A DNA stretch of 64,000 bases, taken from positions 1 through 64,000 of the forward strand of contig NW_026894324.1 of assembly GCF_032452875.1 (NCBI RefSeq), in the 5' to 3' direction. Shown one piece after another: positions 11,731 to 25,829 of this stretch. This DNA comes from Bos javanicus (Eukaryota; Chordata; Mammalia; Artiodactyla; Bovidae). Below the pieces are notes generated by a model. It was not told the origin of the DNA. It did not search any database and worked only from the letters and a program-made list of their open reading frames with translations. The position numbers and the translations under genes were made by a program. Position 1 is the stretch's first letter; the number at the start of each line of letters is the position of its first letter.

Positions 11731-12639
11731 ATGATCAGTGCATGATCAGTCACATGATCAGTGCCATTAAGTCACGTGATCACTACATGATAGTCATGTG
11801 ATCAGTCCATGCTCAGTCACGGTATCAGTGCATGATCAGCCACGTGATCAGTGCATGATCAGCCAGGTGATCAGTTCATGATAGCTATGTGATCAGTTCA
11901 TGATTTGTCACGTGATCTGTGCATGATCAGGCAGGTGATCAGTGCATGATCAGCCACGTGATCAGTGCATGATAGCCACGTGATCAGTGCATGATCAGTC
12001 ACGTGATGGGTGTATGATCAGTCACGTGACCAGTACATGGTAGCTACATGATCATTGCATGATCAGCCACGTGAGTAGTGCATGATAGCCACGTGATCAG
12101 TGCATGATCAGTCACGTGATCATGCACACGTCAGTCATGTAATCAGTGCATGATCAGGCACGTGATCAGTGCATGATCAGCCACGTGATCAGTGCATGAT
12201 AGCCACGTGATCAGTGCATGATCAGTCACGTGATCAGTATATGTAGCTACGTGATCAGTGCATGATCAGCCACGTGATCAGTGCATGATAGCCACGTGAT
12301 CAGTGCATGATCAGTTACGTGATCAGTGTATGATCAGCCACGTGATCAGTGAGGTGCCACGTGATCAGTGCATGATAGTCACGTGATCAGTGTGTGATCA
12401 GCCACGTGACAGTGCATGATCAGCCACGTGATCAGTGCATGATAGCCACGTGATCAGTGCATGATCAGTTACGTGAGCAGTGTATGATCAGCCACGTGAT
12501 CAGTGCATGGTCAGACACGTGAACAGTGTATGATCAGCCACGTGATCAGTGCATGATAGCCACGTGATCAGTGCATGATCAGTCACGTGATCAGTGTATG
12601 ATCAGCCACGTGAACAGTGCATGCTCAGTCACGTGATCA
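11731..12639 (+). repeat. Conserved flank plus 23-bp array
   Basis: GCCATTAAG flank, GTTCATGATAGC and GATTTGTCACG units, CATGATCAGGCAGGTG and GTGATGGGTGTATG, then canonical units. An odd unit CATGCACACGTCAG lies near 12122. Confidence 0.94.
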
Positions 12640-12902
12640 GGGCCTGCTGAGCTGCGTGATTACTGTCTGCTCATCTCTGACAATTGCCAGCTGAGCTGCA
12701 CGATTCCTGCCTGTCATCTGCTTGACAATTGCCAGCTGTGCTGCGTAATTCCTGCCTGCTCAGCTGCTTGATTATTGCCAGCTGAGCAGCATGATTCCTC
12801 ACACCAGTTCCATGATTATTGCCTGCTGACTGTTTGATTCGTGCCTACTCAGCTCTTTGTTTATTGCCTCCAGAGGCACATGATCAGTGTATGATAGCAA
12901 AC
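12640..12902 (+). repeat. Diverged block 9 (class A)
   Basis: 263 bp. Unit 2 is shortened (CATCTCTGACAATTGCC) and the eighth unit reads CACACCAGTTCC instead of CACACCTGAGTTCC. GCCATTAAG flank present. Confidence 0.9.
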
Positions 12903-14303
12903 ATGATCAGTGCATGATCAGTCACATGATCAGCGCCATTAAGTCACGTGATCACTACATGATAGTCATGTGATCAGTCCATGCTCAGTCACGGTATCAG
13001 TGCATGATCAGCCACGTGATCAGTGCATGATCAGCCAGTGATCAGTTCATGATAGCTATGTGATCAGTTCATGATTTGTCGTGATCTGTGCATGACCAGG
13101 CAGGTGATCAGTTATGATCAGCCACGTGATCAGTGCATGATAGCCACGTGATCAGTGCATGATCAGTCACCTGATGGGTGTATGATCAGTCACGTGACCA
13201 GTACATGGTAGCTACATGATCATTGCATGATCAGCCACGTGATAGTGCATGATAGCCACGTGATCAGTGCATGATCAGTCACGTGATCAGTGCATGATCA
13301 GTCATGTAATCAGTGCATGATCAGGCACGTGATCAGTGCATGATCAGCCACGTGATCAGTGCATGATAGCCACGTGATCAGTGCATGATCAGTCACGTGA
13401 TCAGTGCATGATCAGTCACGTGATCAGTGCATGATCAGCCACGTGATCAGTGCATGATCAGCCACGTGATCAGTGCATGATCATTCGTGATCAGTGCATG
13501 ATCAGTCACGTGACCAGTACATGGTAGCTACGTGATCATTGCATGATCAGCCACGTAGCAGTGCATGATAGCCACGTGATCAGTGCATGATCAGTCACGT
13601 GATCAGTGCATGATCAGTCACGTGATCAGTGCATGATCAGTCACGTGATCAGTGCATGATCAGCCACGTGATCAGTGCATGATCATCACGTGATCAGTGC
13701 ATGATAGCTACGTGATCAGTGCATGATCAGCCACGTGATCAGTGCATGATAGCCACGTGATCAGTGCATGATCAATGTACGTGATCAGTGCATGATCAGC
13801 CACGTGATCAGTGCATGATCAGTCACGTGATCGTGTGTGATCGTGATCAGTGCATGATCAGCCACGTGATCAGTGCATGATCAGCCACGTGATCAGTGCA
13901 TGATCAGTCACGTGTCAGTGCCGTATGATCATCACGTGATCAGTGCATGATCAGTCACGTGATCAGTGCATGATATAGGCGTGATCAGTGCATGATCAGT
14001 CACGTGATCAGTGCATGATCAGCCACGTGATCAGTGCATGATAGCCACGTGATGAGTGCATGATAGCCAGTGATCAGTGCATGATCAGTCACGTGATCAG
14101 TGCATGATCAGCCACGTGATCAGTGCATGATAGCCACTGATCAGTGTATGATCAGCCACGTGATCAGTGCATGGTCAGACACGTGAACAGTGTATGATCA
14201 GCCACGTGATCAGTGCATGATAGCCACGTGATCAGTGCATGATCAGTCACGTGATCAGTGTATGATCAGCCACGTGAACAGTGCATGCTCAGTCACGTGA
14301 TCA
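12903..14303 (+). repeat. Conserved flank plus 23-bp array
   Basis: Flank type 1 (GTTCATGATAGC, GATTTGTCG with a deletion), CACCTGATGGGTG near 13168, then canonical units with scattered short ones (about 13550, 13830-13850, 13920). Confidence 0.94.
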
Positions 14304-14570
14304 GGGCCTGCTGAGCTGCGTGATTACTGTCTGCTCATCTGCTTGACAATTGCCAGCTGAGCTGCACGATTCCTGCCTGTCATCTGCTTGACAATTGTCA
14401 GCTGTGCTGCGTAATTCCTGCCTGCTCAGCTGCTTGATTATTGCCAGCTGAGCAGCATGATTCCTCACACCTGAGTTCCATGATTATTGCCTGCTGACTG
14501 TTTGATTCGTGCCTACTCAGCTCTTTGTTTATTGCCTCCAGAGGCACATGATCAGTGTATGATAGCAAAC
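14304..14570 (+). repeat. Diverged block 10 (A junction)
   Basis: 267 bp with GATCAGGG junction, allele TTGTCAGCTG in unit 5 and CACACCTGAG in unit 8. The following flank has CAGCGCATG. Confidence 0.92.
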
Positions 14571-16962
14571 ATGATCAGCGCATGATCAGTCACATGATCA
14601 GCGCCATTAAGTCACGTGATCACTACATGATAGTCATGTGATCAGTCCATGCTCAGTCACGGTATCAGTGCATGATCAGCCACGTGATCAGTGCATGATC
14701 AGTCACATGATCAGTGTATGATCATCCACGTGATCAGTGCATGATCAGTCATGTGATCAGTGCATGATATAGGCGTGATCAGTGCATGATCAGTCACGTG
14801 ATCAGTGCATGATAGCCACGTGATCAGTGCATGATCAGTCACCTGATGGGTGTATGATCAGTCACGTGACCTGTACATGGTAGCTACATGATCATGCATG
14901 ATCAGCCACGTGAGTAGTGCATGATAGCCACGTGATCAGTGCATGATCAGTCACGTGATCAGTGCATGATCAGTCATGTGATCAGTGCATGATCAGGCAC
15001 GTGATCAGTGCATGATCAGCCACGTGATCAGTGCATGATAGCCACGTGATCAGTGCATGATCAGTCACGTGATCAGTGCATGATCAGTCACGTGATCAGT
15101 GCATGATCAGCCACGTGATCAGTGCATGATCAGCCACGTGATCAGTGCATGATCAGTCACGTGATCAGTGCATGATCAGTCACGTGATCAGTGCATGGTA
15201 GCTACGTGATCAGTGCATGATCAGCCACGTGATCAGTGCATGATGCCACGTGATCAGTGCATGATCAGTCACGTGATCAGTGCATGATCAGTCGTGATGG
15301 TGTGATCAGTCACGTGATCAGTGCATGATCAATTACGTGATCAGTGCATGATCAGTCACGTGATCAGTGCATGATAGCTACGTGATCAGTGCATGATCAG
15401 CCACGTGATCAGTGCATGATAGCCACGTGATCAGTGCATGATCAGCCACGTGATCAGTGCATGATCACCACGTGATCAGTGCATGATCAGTCACGTGATC
15501 AGTGTATGATCAGCCACGTGATCAGTGCATGATCAGCCACGTGATCAGTGCATGATAGCCACGTGATCAGTGCATGATCAGTCACATGATCAGTGCATGA
15601 TCAGCCACGTGATCAGTGCATGATCAGTCACGTGATCAGTGCATGATATCACGTGATCAGTGCATGATCAGTCGTGATCAGTGCATGATCAGCCACGTGA
15701 TCAGTGCATGATAGCCACGTGATCAGTGCATGATAGCCAGTGATCAGTGCATGATCAGTCACGTGATCAGTGCATGATCAGCCACGTGATCAGTGCATGA
15801 TAGCCACGTGATCAGTGCATGATCAGTCACGTGATCAGTGCATGATCAGTCACTGACCAGTACATGATAGCTACGTGATCATTGCATGATCAGCCACGTG
15901 AGTAGTGCATGATAGCCACGTGATCAGTGCATGATCAGTCACGTGATCAGTGCATGATCAGTCATGTGATCAGTGCATGATCAGTCACGTGATCAGTGCA
16001 TGATCAGCCAGTGATCAGTGCATGATAGCCACGTGATCAGTGCATGATCAGTCACGTGATCAGTGCATGATCAGTCACGTGATCAGTGCATGATCAGCCA
16101 CGTGATCAGTGCATGATCAGCCACGTGATCAGTGCATGATCAGTTACGTGATCAGTGCATGATCAGTCACGTGATCAGTATGGTAGCCACGTGATCATTG
16201 CATGATCAGCCACGTGATCAGTGCATGATAGCCACGTGATCAGTGCATGATCAGTCACGTGATCAGTGCATGATCAGTCACGTGATCAGTGCATGATCAG
16301 TCACGTGATCAGTGCATGATCAATCACGTGATCAGTGCATGATCAGTCACGTGATCAGTGCATGATAGCTACGTGATCATTGCATGATCAGCCACGTGAT
16401 CAGTGCATGATAGCCACGTGATCAGTGCATGATCAGCCACGTGATCAGTGCATGATCACCACGTGATCAGTGCATGATCAGTCATGTGATCAGTGCATGA
16501 TCAGCCACGTGATCAGTGCATGATAGCCCGTGATCAGTGCATGATAGCCACGTGATCAGTGCATGATCAGTCACATGATCAGTGCATGATCATCCACGTG
16601 ATCAGTGCATGATCAGTCATGTGATCAGTGCATGATATAGCCGTGATCAGTGCATGATCAGTCACGTGATCAGTGTATGATCAGCCACGTGATCAGTGCA
16701 TGATAGCCAATTAGTGCATGATAGCCAGTGATCAGTGCATGATCAGTCACGTGATCAGTGCATGATCAGCCACGTGATCAGTGCATGATAGCCACGTGAT
16801 CAGTGCATGATCAGCCACGTGATCAGTGCATGATCAGACACGTGATCAGTGTATGATCAGCCACGTGATCAGTGCATGATAGCCACGTGATCAGTGCATG
16901 ATCAGTCACGTGATCAGTGTATGATCAGCCACGTGAACAGTGCATGCTCAGTCACGTGATCA
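14571..16962 (+). repeat. Conserved flank plus long 23-bp array
   Basis: 2.39 kb. Flank type 2 (CAGTCACATGATCAGTG, GATCATCCACG, GATATAGGCGTG) and CACCTGATGGGTG near 14840, followed by a long canonical stretch. Near 16570-16720 a second set of GATCATCC, GATATAGCCG and GATAGCCAATTAG units forms a degraded T-type leader, although block 11 has an A junction. Confidence 0.94.
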
Positions 16963-17226
16963 GGGCCTGCTGAGCTGCGTGATTACTGTCTGCTCATCTG
17001 CTTGACAATTGCCAGCTGAGCTGCACGATTCCTGCCTGTCATCTGCTTGACAATTGTCAGCTGTGCTGCGTAATTCCTGCCTGCTCAGCTGCTTGATTAT
17101 TGCCAGCTGAGCAGCATGATTCCTCACACCTGAGTTCCATGATTATTGCCTGCTGACTGTTTGATTCGTGCCTACTCAGCTCTTTGTTTGCCTCCAGAGG
17201 CACATGATCAGTGTATGATAGCAAAC
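16963..17226 (+). repeat. Diverged block 11 (A junction)
   Basis: 264 bp, 3 bp short in unit 10 (CTCTTTGTTTGCCTCC). Allele TTGTCAGCTG, and CACACCTGAG in unit 8. Confidence 0.91.
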
Positions 17227-18627
17227 ATGATCAGCGCATGATCAGTCACATGATCAGCGCCATTAAGTCACGTGATCACTACATGATAGTCATGTGATCA
17301 GTCCATGCTCAGTCACGGTATCAGTGCATGATCAGCCACGTGATCAGTGCATGATCAGTCACATGATCAGTGTATGATCAGCCACGTGATCAGTGCATGA
17401 TCAGTCATGTGATCAGTGCATGATATAGACGTGATCAGTGCATGATCAGTCACGTGATCAGTGCATGATAGCCACGTGATCAGTGCATGATCAGTCACCT
17501 GATGGGTGTATGATCAGTCACGTGACCTGTACATGGTAGCTACATGATCATTGCATGATCAGCCACGTGAGTAGTGCATGATAGCCATGATCAGTGCATG
17601 ATCAGTCACGTGATCAGTGCATGATCAGTCATGTAATCAGTGCATGATCAGGCACGTGATCAGTGCATGATCAGCCACGTGATCAGTGCATGATAGCCAC
17701 GTGATCAGTGCATGATCAGTCACGTGATCAGTGCATGATCAGTCACGTGATCAGTGCATGATCAGCCACGTGATCAGTGCATGATCAGCCATGATCAGTG
17801 CATGATCAATTCGTGATCAGTGCATGATCAGTCACGTGACCAGTATGGTAGCTACGTGATCAGTGCATGATCAGCCACGTGATCAGTGCATGATAGCCAC
17901 GTGATCAGTGCATGATCAGTCACGTGATCAGTGCATGATCAGTCACGTGATCAGTGCATGATCAGTCACGTGATCAGTGCATGATCAATTACGTGATCAG
18001 TGCATGATCAGTCACGTGATCAGTGCATGATAGCTACGTGATCAGTGCATGATCAGCCACGTGATCAGTGCATGATAGCCACGTGATCAGTGCATGATCA
18101 GCACATGATCAGTGCATGATAGCACGTGATCAGTGCATGATCAGTCACGTGATCAGTGCATGATCAGCCACGTGATCAGTGCATGATCAGCCACGTGATC
18201 AGTGCATGATAGCCACGTGATCAGTGCATGATCAGTCACGTGATCAGTGTATGATCATCCACGTGATCAGTGCATGATCAGTCATGTGATCAGTGCATGA
18301 TATAGGCGTGATCAGTGCATGATCAGTCACGTGATCAGTGTATGATCAGCCACGTGATCAGTGCATGATAGCCAGTGATCAGTGCATGATAGGTGATCAG
18401 TGCATGATCAGTCACGTGATCAGTGCATGATCAGCCACGTGATCAGTGCATGATCAGCCACTGATCAGTGTATGATCAGCCACGTGATCAGTGCATGATC
18501 AGACACGTGAACAGTGTATGATCAGCCACGTGATCAGTGCATGATAGCCACGTGATCAGTGCATGATCAGTCACGTGATCAGTGTATGATCAGCCACGTG
18601 AACAGTGCATGCTCAGTCACGTGATCT
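17227..18627 (+). repeat. Conserved flank plus 23-bp array
   Basis: Flank type 2 with GATATAGACGTG, CACCTGATGGGTG near 17493 and GTGACCTGTACATGG. A second GATCATCC and GATATAGGCG set lies near 18250-18310, ahead of block 12. Confidence 0.94.
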
Positions 18628-18894
18628 GGGCCTGCTGAGCTGCGTGATTACTGTCTGCTCATCTGCTTGACAATTGCCAGCTGAGCTGCACGATTCCTGC
18701 CTGTCATCTGCTTGACAATTGCCAGCTGTGCTGCGTAATTCCTGCCTGCTCAGCTGCTTGATTATTGCCAGCTGAGCAGCATGATTCCTCACACCTGAGT
18801 TCCATGATTATTGCCTGCTGACTGTTTGATTCGTGCCTACTCAGCTCTTTGTTTATTGCCTCCAGAGGCACATGATCAGTGTATGATAGCAAAC
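18628..18894 (+). repeat. Diverged block 12 (first T junction)
   Basis: 267 bp. This is the first copy with the GATCTGGGCC junction. Allele TTGCCAGCTG, and CACACCTGAG in unit 8. Confidence 0.92.
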
Positions 18895-20483
18895 ATGATC
18901 AGCGCATGATCAGTCACATGATCAGCGCCATTAAGTCACGTGATCACTACATGATAGTCATGTGATCAGTCCATGCTCAGTCACGGTATCAGTGCATGAT
19001 CAGCCACGTGATCAGTGCATGATCTGTCACATGATCAGTGTATGATCATCCACGTGATCAGTGCATGGGCAGTCATGTGATCAGTGCATGATATAGACGT
19101 GATCAGTGCATGATCAGTCACGTGATCAGTGCATGATAGCCACGTGATCAGTGCATGATCAGTCACCTGATGGGTGTATGATCATTCACGTGACCTGTAC
19201 ATGGTAGCTACATGATCATTGCATGATCAGCCACGTGAGTAGTGCATGATAGCCACGTGATCAGTGCATGATCAGTCACGTGATCAGTGCATGATCAGTC
19301 ATGTGATCAGTGCATGATCAGGCACGTGATCAGTGTATGATCAGCCACGTGATCAGTGCATGATAGCCACGTGATCAGTGCATGATCAGTCACGTGATCA
19401 GTGCATGATCAGTCACGTGATCAGTGCATGATCAGCCACGTGATCAGTGCATGATCAGTCACGTGATCAGTATATGTAGCTACGTGATCATTGCATGATC
19501 AGCCACGTGATCAGTGCATGATAGCCACGTGATCAGTGCATGATCAGTTACATGATCAGTGTATGATCAGCCACGTGATCAGTGCATGATGCCACGTGAT
19601 CAGTGCATGATAGTCACGTGATCAGTGTGATCAGCCACGTGATCAGTGCATGATCAGCCACGTGATCAGTGCATGATAGCCACGTGATCAGTGCATGATC
19701 AGTCACGTGATCAGTGCATGATCAGTCACGTGATCAGTGCATGATCAGCCACGTGATCAGTGCATGATCAGCCACGTGATCAGTGCATGATCAGTCACGT
19801 GATCAGTGCATGATCAGTCACGTGATCAGTGCATGATCAGCCACGTGATCAGTGCATGATCAGCCACGTGATCAGTGCATGATCAATTACGTGATCAGTG
19901 CATGATCAGTCACGTGACCAGTACATGGTAGCTACGTGATCATTGCATGATCAGCCACGTGAGCAGTGCATGATAGCCACGTGATCAGTGCATGATCAGT
20001 CACGTGATCAGTGCATGATCAGTCACGTGAACAGTGCATGATCAGTCACGTGATCAGTGCATGATCAGTCACGTGATCAGTGCATGGTAGCTCGTGATCA
20101 TTGCATGATCAGCCACGTGAGCAGTGCATGATAGCCACGTGATCAGTGCATGATCAGCATGATCAGTGTATGATCAGCCACGTGATCAGTGCATGATAGT
20201 CACGTGATCAGTGCATGATATAGACGTGATCAGTGCATGATCAGTCACGTGATCAGTGCATGATCAGCCACGTGATCAGTGCATGATAGCCACGTGATCA
20301 GTGCATGATCAGTTACGTGAGCAGTGTATGATCAGCCACGTGATCAGTGCATGGTCAGACACGTGAACAGTGTATGATCAGCCACGTGATCAGTGCATGA
20401 TAGCCACGTGATCAGTGCATGATCAGTCACGTGATCAGTGTATGATCAGCCACGTGAACAGTGCATGCTCAGTCACGTGATCA
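18895..20483 (+). repeat. Conserved flank plus 23-bp array
   Basis: Flank type 2 with GATCTGTCACATG and GGGCAGTCATGTG, then CACCTGATGGGTG near 19163. Canonical units follow, with TATATGTAGC landmarks near 19468 and GGTAGC landmarks near 19926 and 20086. Confidence 0.94.
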
Positions 20484-20750
20484 GGGCCTGCTGAGCTGCG
20501 TGATTACTGTCTGCTCATCTGCTTGACAATTGCCAGCTGAGCTGCACGATTCCTGCCTGTCATCTGCTTGACAATTGTCAGCTGTGCTGCGTAATTCCTG
20601 CCTGCTCAGCTGCTTGATTATTGCCAGCTGAGCAGCATGATTCCTCACACCTGAGTTCCATGATTATTGCCTGCTGACTGTTTGATTCGTGCCTACTCAG
20701 CTCTTTGTTTATTGCCTCCAGAGGCACATGATCAGTGTATGATAGCAAAC
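20484..20750 (+). repeat. Diverged block 13 (A junction)
   Basis: 267 bp, allele TTGTCAGCTG, CACACCTGAG, with CAGCGCATG after it. Confidence 0.92.
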
Positions 20751-22587
20751 ATGATCAGCGCATGATCAGTCACATGATCAGCGCCATTAAGTCACGTGAT
20801 CACTACATGATAGTCATGTGATCAGTCCATGCTCAGTCACGGTATCAGTGCATGATCAGCCACGTGATCAGTGCATGATCAGTCACATGATCAGTGTATG
20901 ATCATCCACGTGATCAGTGCATGATCAGTCATGTGATCAGTGCATGATATAGACGTGATCAGTGCATGATCAGTCACGTGATCAGTGCATGATAGCCACG
21001 TGATCAGTGCATGATCAGTCACCTGATGGGTGTATGATCATTCACGTGACCTGTACATGGTAGCTACATGATCATTGCATGATCAGCCACGTGATAGTGC
21101 ATGATAGCCACGTGATCAGTGCATGATCAGTCACGTGATCAGTGCATGATCAGTCATGTGATCAGTGCATGATCAGGCACGTGATCAGTGCATGATCAGC
21201 CACGTGATCAGTGCATGATAGCCACGTGATCAGTGCATGATCAGTCACGTGATCAGTGCATGATCAGTCACGTGATCAGTGCATGATCAGCCACGTGATC
21301 AGTGCATGATCAGTCACGTGATCAGTATATGTAGCTATGTGATCATTGCATGATCAGCCACGTGCAGTGCATGATAGCCACGTGATCAGTGCATGATAGT
21401 TACATGATCAGTGTATGATCAGCCACGTGATCAGTGCATGATGCCACGTGATCAGTGCATGATATGTCATGTGATCAGTGTGTGATCAGCCACGTGATCA
21501 GTGCATGATAGCCACGTGATCAGTGCATGATCAGTCACGTGATCAGTGCATGATCAGCCACGTGATCAGTGCATGATCAGTCACGTGATCAGTGCATGAT
21601 CAGCCACGTGATCAGTGCATGATCAGTCACGTGATCAGTGCATGATCAGTCACGTGATCAGTGCATGATAGCTACGTGATCATTGCATGATCAGCCACGT
21701 GATCAGTGCATGATAGCCACGTGATCAGTGCATGATCAGTCACGTGATCAGTGCATGATCAGTCACGTGATCAGTGCATGATCAGTCACGTGATCAGTGC
21801 ATGATCAGTCACGTGATCAGTGCATGATCAGCCACGTGATCAGTGCATGATCAGCCACGTGATCAGTGCATGATCAGCCACGTGATCAGTGCATGATCAG
21901 TCACGTGATCAGTACATGGTACGGTGATCATGCATGATCAGCCACGTGATCAGTGCATGATAGCCACGTGATCAGTGCATGATCAGCCACGTGATCAGTG
22001 CATGATCAGTCACGTGACCAGTACATGGTAGCTACGTGATCGTTGCATGATCAGCCACGTGAGCAGTGCATGATAGCCACGTGATCAGTGCATGATCAGT
22101 CACGTGATCAGTACATGATCAGTCACGTGAACAGTGCATGATCATTTACGTGATCTGTGCATGATCAGTCACGTGACCAGTATATGGTAGCTATGTGATC
22201 ATTCCATGACGAGCCACGTGAGCAGTGCATGATAGCCACGTGATGTGTGCATGATGAGTTACGTGAGCAGAGTATGATCAGCCACGTGATCAGTGCATGA
22301 GTGCCACGTGATCAGTGCATGATATGTCACGTGACAGGTGTGTGATCAGCCACGTGAACAGTGCATGTTCAGCCACGTGATCAGTGCATGATAGCCACGT
22401 GATCAGTGCATGATCAGTTACGTGAGCAGTGTATGATCAGCCACGTGATCAGTGCATGGTCAGACACGTGAACAGTGTATGATCAGCCACGTGATCAGTG
22501 CATGATATCCAAGTGATCAGTGCATGATCATCACGTGATCAGTGTATGATCAGCCACGTGAACAGTGCATGCTCAGTCACGTGATCA
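20751..22587 (+). repeat. Conserved flank, 23-bp array, A-type leader
   Basis: Flank type 2 and CACCTGATGGGTG near 21019, canonical units to 21.9 kb, then from about 22.0 kb the full A-type leader (GATCATTCCATGACGAG near 22198, GAGTTACGTGAGCAGAG, CATGTTCAGCC, GATATCCAAGTG). The part after 22.0 kb is repeated about 3.24 kb downstream. Confidence 0.94.
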
Positions 22588-22854
22588 GGGCCTGCTGAGC
22601 TGCGTGATTACTGTCTGCTCATCTGCTTGACAATTGCCAGCTGAGCTGCACGATTCCTGCCTGTCATCTGCTTGACAATTGACAGCTGTGCTGCGTAATT
22701 CCTGCCTGCTCAGCTGCTTGATTATTGCCAGCTGAGCAGCATGATTCCTCACAGCTGAGTTCCATGATTATTGCCTGCTGACTGTATGATTCGTGCCTAC
22801 TCAGCTCTTTGTTTATTGCCTCCAGAGGCACATGATCAGTGTATGATAGCAAAC
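22588..22854 (+). repeat. Diverged block 14 (class A)
   Basis: 267 bp. Allele TTGACAGCTG in unit 5, CACAGCTGAG in unit 8 and GACTGTATGATTCG in unit 9. The flank reads CAGAGCCATTAAG, a variant found only here and after block 16. Confidence 0.93.
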
Positions 22855-23901
22855 ATGATCAGTGCATGATCAGTCACATGATCAGAGCCATTAAGTCACG
22901 TGATCACTACATGATAGTCATGTGATCAGTCCATGCTCAGTCACGGTATCAGTGCATGATCAGCCACGTGATCAGTGCATGATCAGCCAGGTGATCAGTT
23001 CATGATAGCTATGTGATCAGTTCATGATTTGTCACGTGATCTGTGCATGACCAGGCAGGTGATCAGTGCATGATCAGTCACGTGATCAGTGCATGATCAG
23101 TCACGTGATCAGTGCATGATCAGCCACGTGATCAGTGCATGATCAGCCACATGATCAGTGCATGATCAATTCGTGATCAGTGCATGATCAGTCACGTGAC
23201 CAGTATATGGTAGCTACGTGATCATTGCATGATCAGCCACGTGATCAGTGCATGATAGCCACGTGATCAGTGCATGATCAGTCACGTGATCAGTGCATGA
23301 TCACTCAGGTGAACAGTGCATGATAAGTCACCTGATCAGTGCATGATCATTACGTGATCAGTGCATGATCACTCACGTGACCAGTACATGGTAGCTACGT
23401 GATCATTGCATGATCAGCGTGAGCAGTGCATGATAGCCACGTGATCAGTGCATGATCAGTCACATGATCAGTGTATGATCATCCGGGTGATCAGTGCATG
23501 GGCAGTCATGTGATCAGTGCATGATATAGACGTGATCAGTGCATGATCAGTCACGTGATCAGTGTATGATCAACCACGTGATCAGTGCATGATAGCCAGT
23601 TAATGAGTGCATGATAGCCAGATGATCAGTGCATGATCAGTCACGTGATCAGTGTATGATCAGCCACGTAATCAGTGCATGATAGCCACTGATCAGTGCA
23701 TGATCAGCCACGTGATCAGTGCATGATCAGTTACGTGAGCAGTGTATGATCAGCCACGTGATCAGTGCATGGTCAGACACGTGAACAGTGTATGATCAGC
23801 CACGTGATCAGTGCATGATAGCCACGTGATCAGTGCATGATCAGTTACGTGAGCAGTGTATGATCAGCCACGTGAACAGTGCATGCTCAGTCACGTGATC
23901 T
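22855..23901 (+). repeat. Array segment with T-type leader
   Basis: Flank type 1, canonical units, then the T-type leader: GATCATCCGGGTG near 23478, GGGCAGTCATG, GATATAGACG, a private GATCAACCACG (23569) and GCCAGTTAATGAGTG (23595). The CACCTGATGGGTG marker is absent. Confidence 0.94.
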
Positions 23902-24168
23902 GGGCCTGCTGAGCTGCGTGATTACCGTCTGCTCATCTGCTTGACAATTGCCAGCTGAGCTGCACGATTCCTGCCTGTCATCTGCTTGACAATTGTCAGC
24001 TGTGCTGCGTAATTCCTGCCTGCTCAGCTGCTTGATTATTGCCAGCTGAGCAGCATGATTCCTCACACCTGAGTTCCATGATTATTGCCTGCTGACTGTT
24101 TGATTCGTGCCTACTCAGCTCTTTGTTTATTGCCTCCAGAGGCACATGATCAGTGTATGATAGCAAAC
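23902..24168 (+). repeat. Diverged block 15 (T junction)
   Basis: 267 bp. GATCTGGG junction, ATTACCGTC in unit 1 instead of ATTACTGTC (shared only with block 26), allele TTGTCAGCTG, CACACCTGAG. Confidence 0.93.
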
Positions 24169-25829
24169 ATGATCAGCGCATGATCAGTCACATGATCAGC
24201 GCCATTAAGTCACGTGATCACTACATGATACTCATGTGATCAGTCCATGCTCAGTCACGGTATCAGTGCATGATCAGCCACGTGATCAGTGCATGATCAG
24301 CCAGGTGATCAGTTCATGATAGCTATGTGATCAGTTCATGATTTGTCACGTGATCTGTGCATGACCAGGCAGGTGATCAGTGTATGATCAGCCACGTGAT
24401 CAGTGCATGATAGCCACGTGATCAGTGCATGATCAGTCACCTGATGGGTGTATGATCAGTCACCTGACCGGTACATGGTAGCTACATGATCATTGCATGA
24501 TCAGCCACGTGAGTAGTGCATGATAGCCACGTGATCAGTGCATGATCAGTCACGTGATCAGTGCATGATCAGTCACGTGAACAGTGCATGATAAGTCACG
24601 TGATCAGTGCATGATCAGCCACGTGATCAGTGCATGATCAGTCACGTGATCAGTGCATGGTAGCTACGTGATCAGTGCATGATCAGCCACGTGATCAGTG
24701 CATGATAGCCACGTGATCAGTGCATGATCAGCCACGTGATCAGTGCATGATCAGCCACGTGATCAGTGCATGATCAGTCACGTGATCAGTGCATGATCAG
24801 TCACGTGATCAGTGCATGATCAGCCACGTGATCAGTGCATGATAGCCACGTGATCAGTGCATGATCAGTCACGTGATCAGTGCATGATCAGTCACGTGAT
24901 CAGTGCATGATCAGTCACGTGATCAGTGCATGATCAATTACGTGATCAGTGCATGATCAGTCACGTGATCAGTGCATGATAGCTACGTGATCATTGCATG
25001 ATCAGCCACGTGATCAGTGCATGATAGCCACGTGATCAGTGCATGATAGCCACGTGATCAGTGCATGATCAGTCATGTGATCGTGTGTGATCAGCCACGT
25101 GATCAGTGCATGATAGCCACGTGATCAGTGCATGATAGCCACGTGATCAGTGCATGATCAGTCACGTGATACATGTGTGATCAGCCACGTGATCAGTGCA
25201 TGATGAGCCACGTGATCAGTGCATGATCAATTACGTGATCAGTGCATGATCAGTCACGTGACCAGTACATGGTTGCTACGTGATCGTTGCATGATCAGCC
25301 ACGTGAGCAGTGCATGATAGCCACGTGATCAGTGCATGATCAGTCACGTGATCAGTACATGATCAGTCACGTGAACAGTGCATGATCATTCGTGATCTGT
25401 GCATGATCAGTCACGTGACCAGTATATGGTAGCTATGTGATCATTCCATGACGAGCCACGTGAGCAGTGCATGATAGCCACGTGATGTGTGCATGATGAG
25501 TTACGTGAGCAGAGTATGATCAGCCACGTGATCAGTGCATGAGTGCCACGTGATCAGTGCATGATATGTCACGTGACAGGTGTGTGATCAGCCACGTGAA
25601 CAGTGCATGTTCAGCCACGTGATCAGTGCATGATAGCCACGTGATCAGTGCATGATCAGTTACGTGAGCAGTGTATGATCAGCCACGTGATCAGTGCATG
25701 GTCAGACACGTGAACAGTGTATGATCAGCCACGTGATCAGTGCATGATATCCAAGTGATCAGTGCATGATCATCACGTGATCAGTGTATGATCAGCCACG
25801 TGAACAGTGCATGCTCAGTCACGTGATCA
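24169..25829 (+). repeat. Conserved flank, array, A-type leader
   Basis: Flank type 1 with the private ACCGGTACATGG near 24467, which recurs at about 27737. Canonical units follow, then GATACATGTGTGATC near 25169 and the full A-type leader (GATCATTCCATGACGAG near 25439). Confidence 0.94.

Noticed and set aside
12640..18627. Equal intervals of 1,664 and 1,665 bp (blocks 9-10 and 11-12) as a further higher-order unit
   Set aside because: The two intervals differ in flank type (type 1 after block 9, type 2 after block 11) and in landmarks, so the equal length may be chance.
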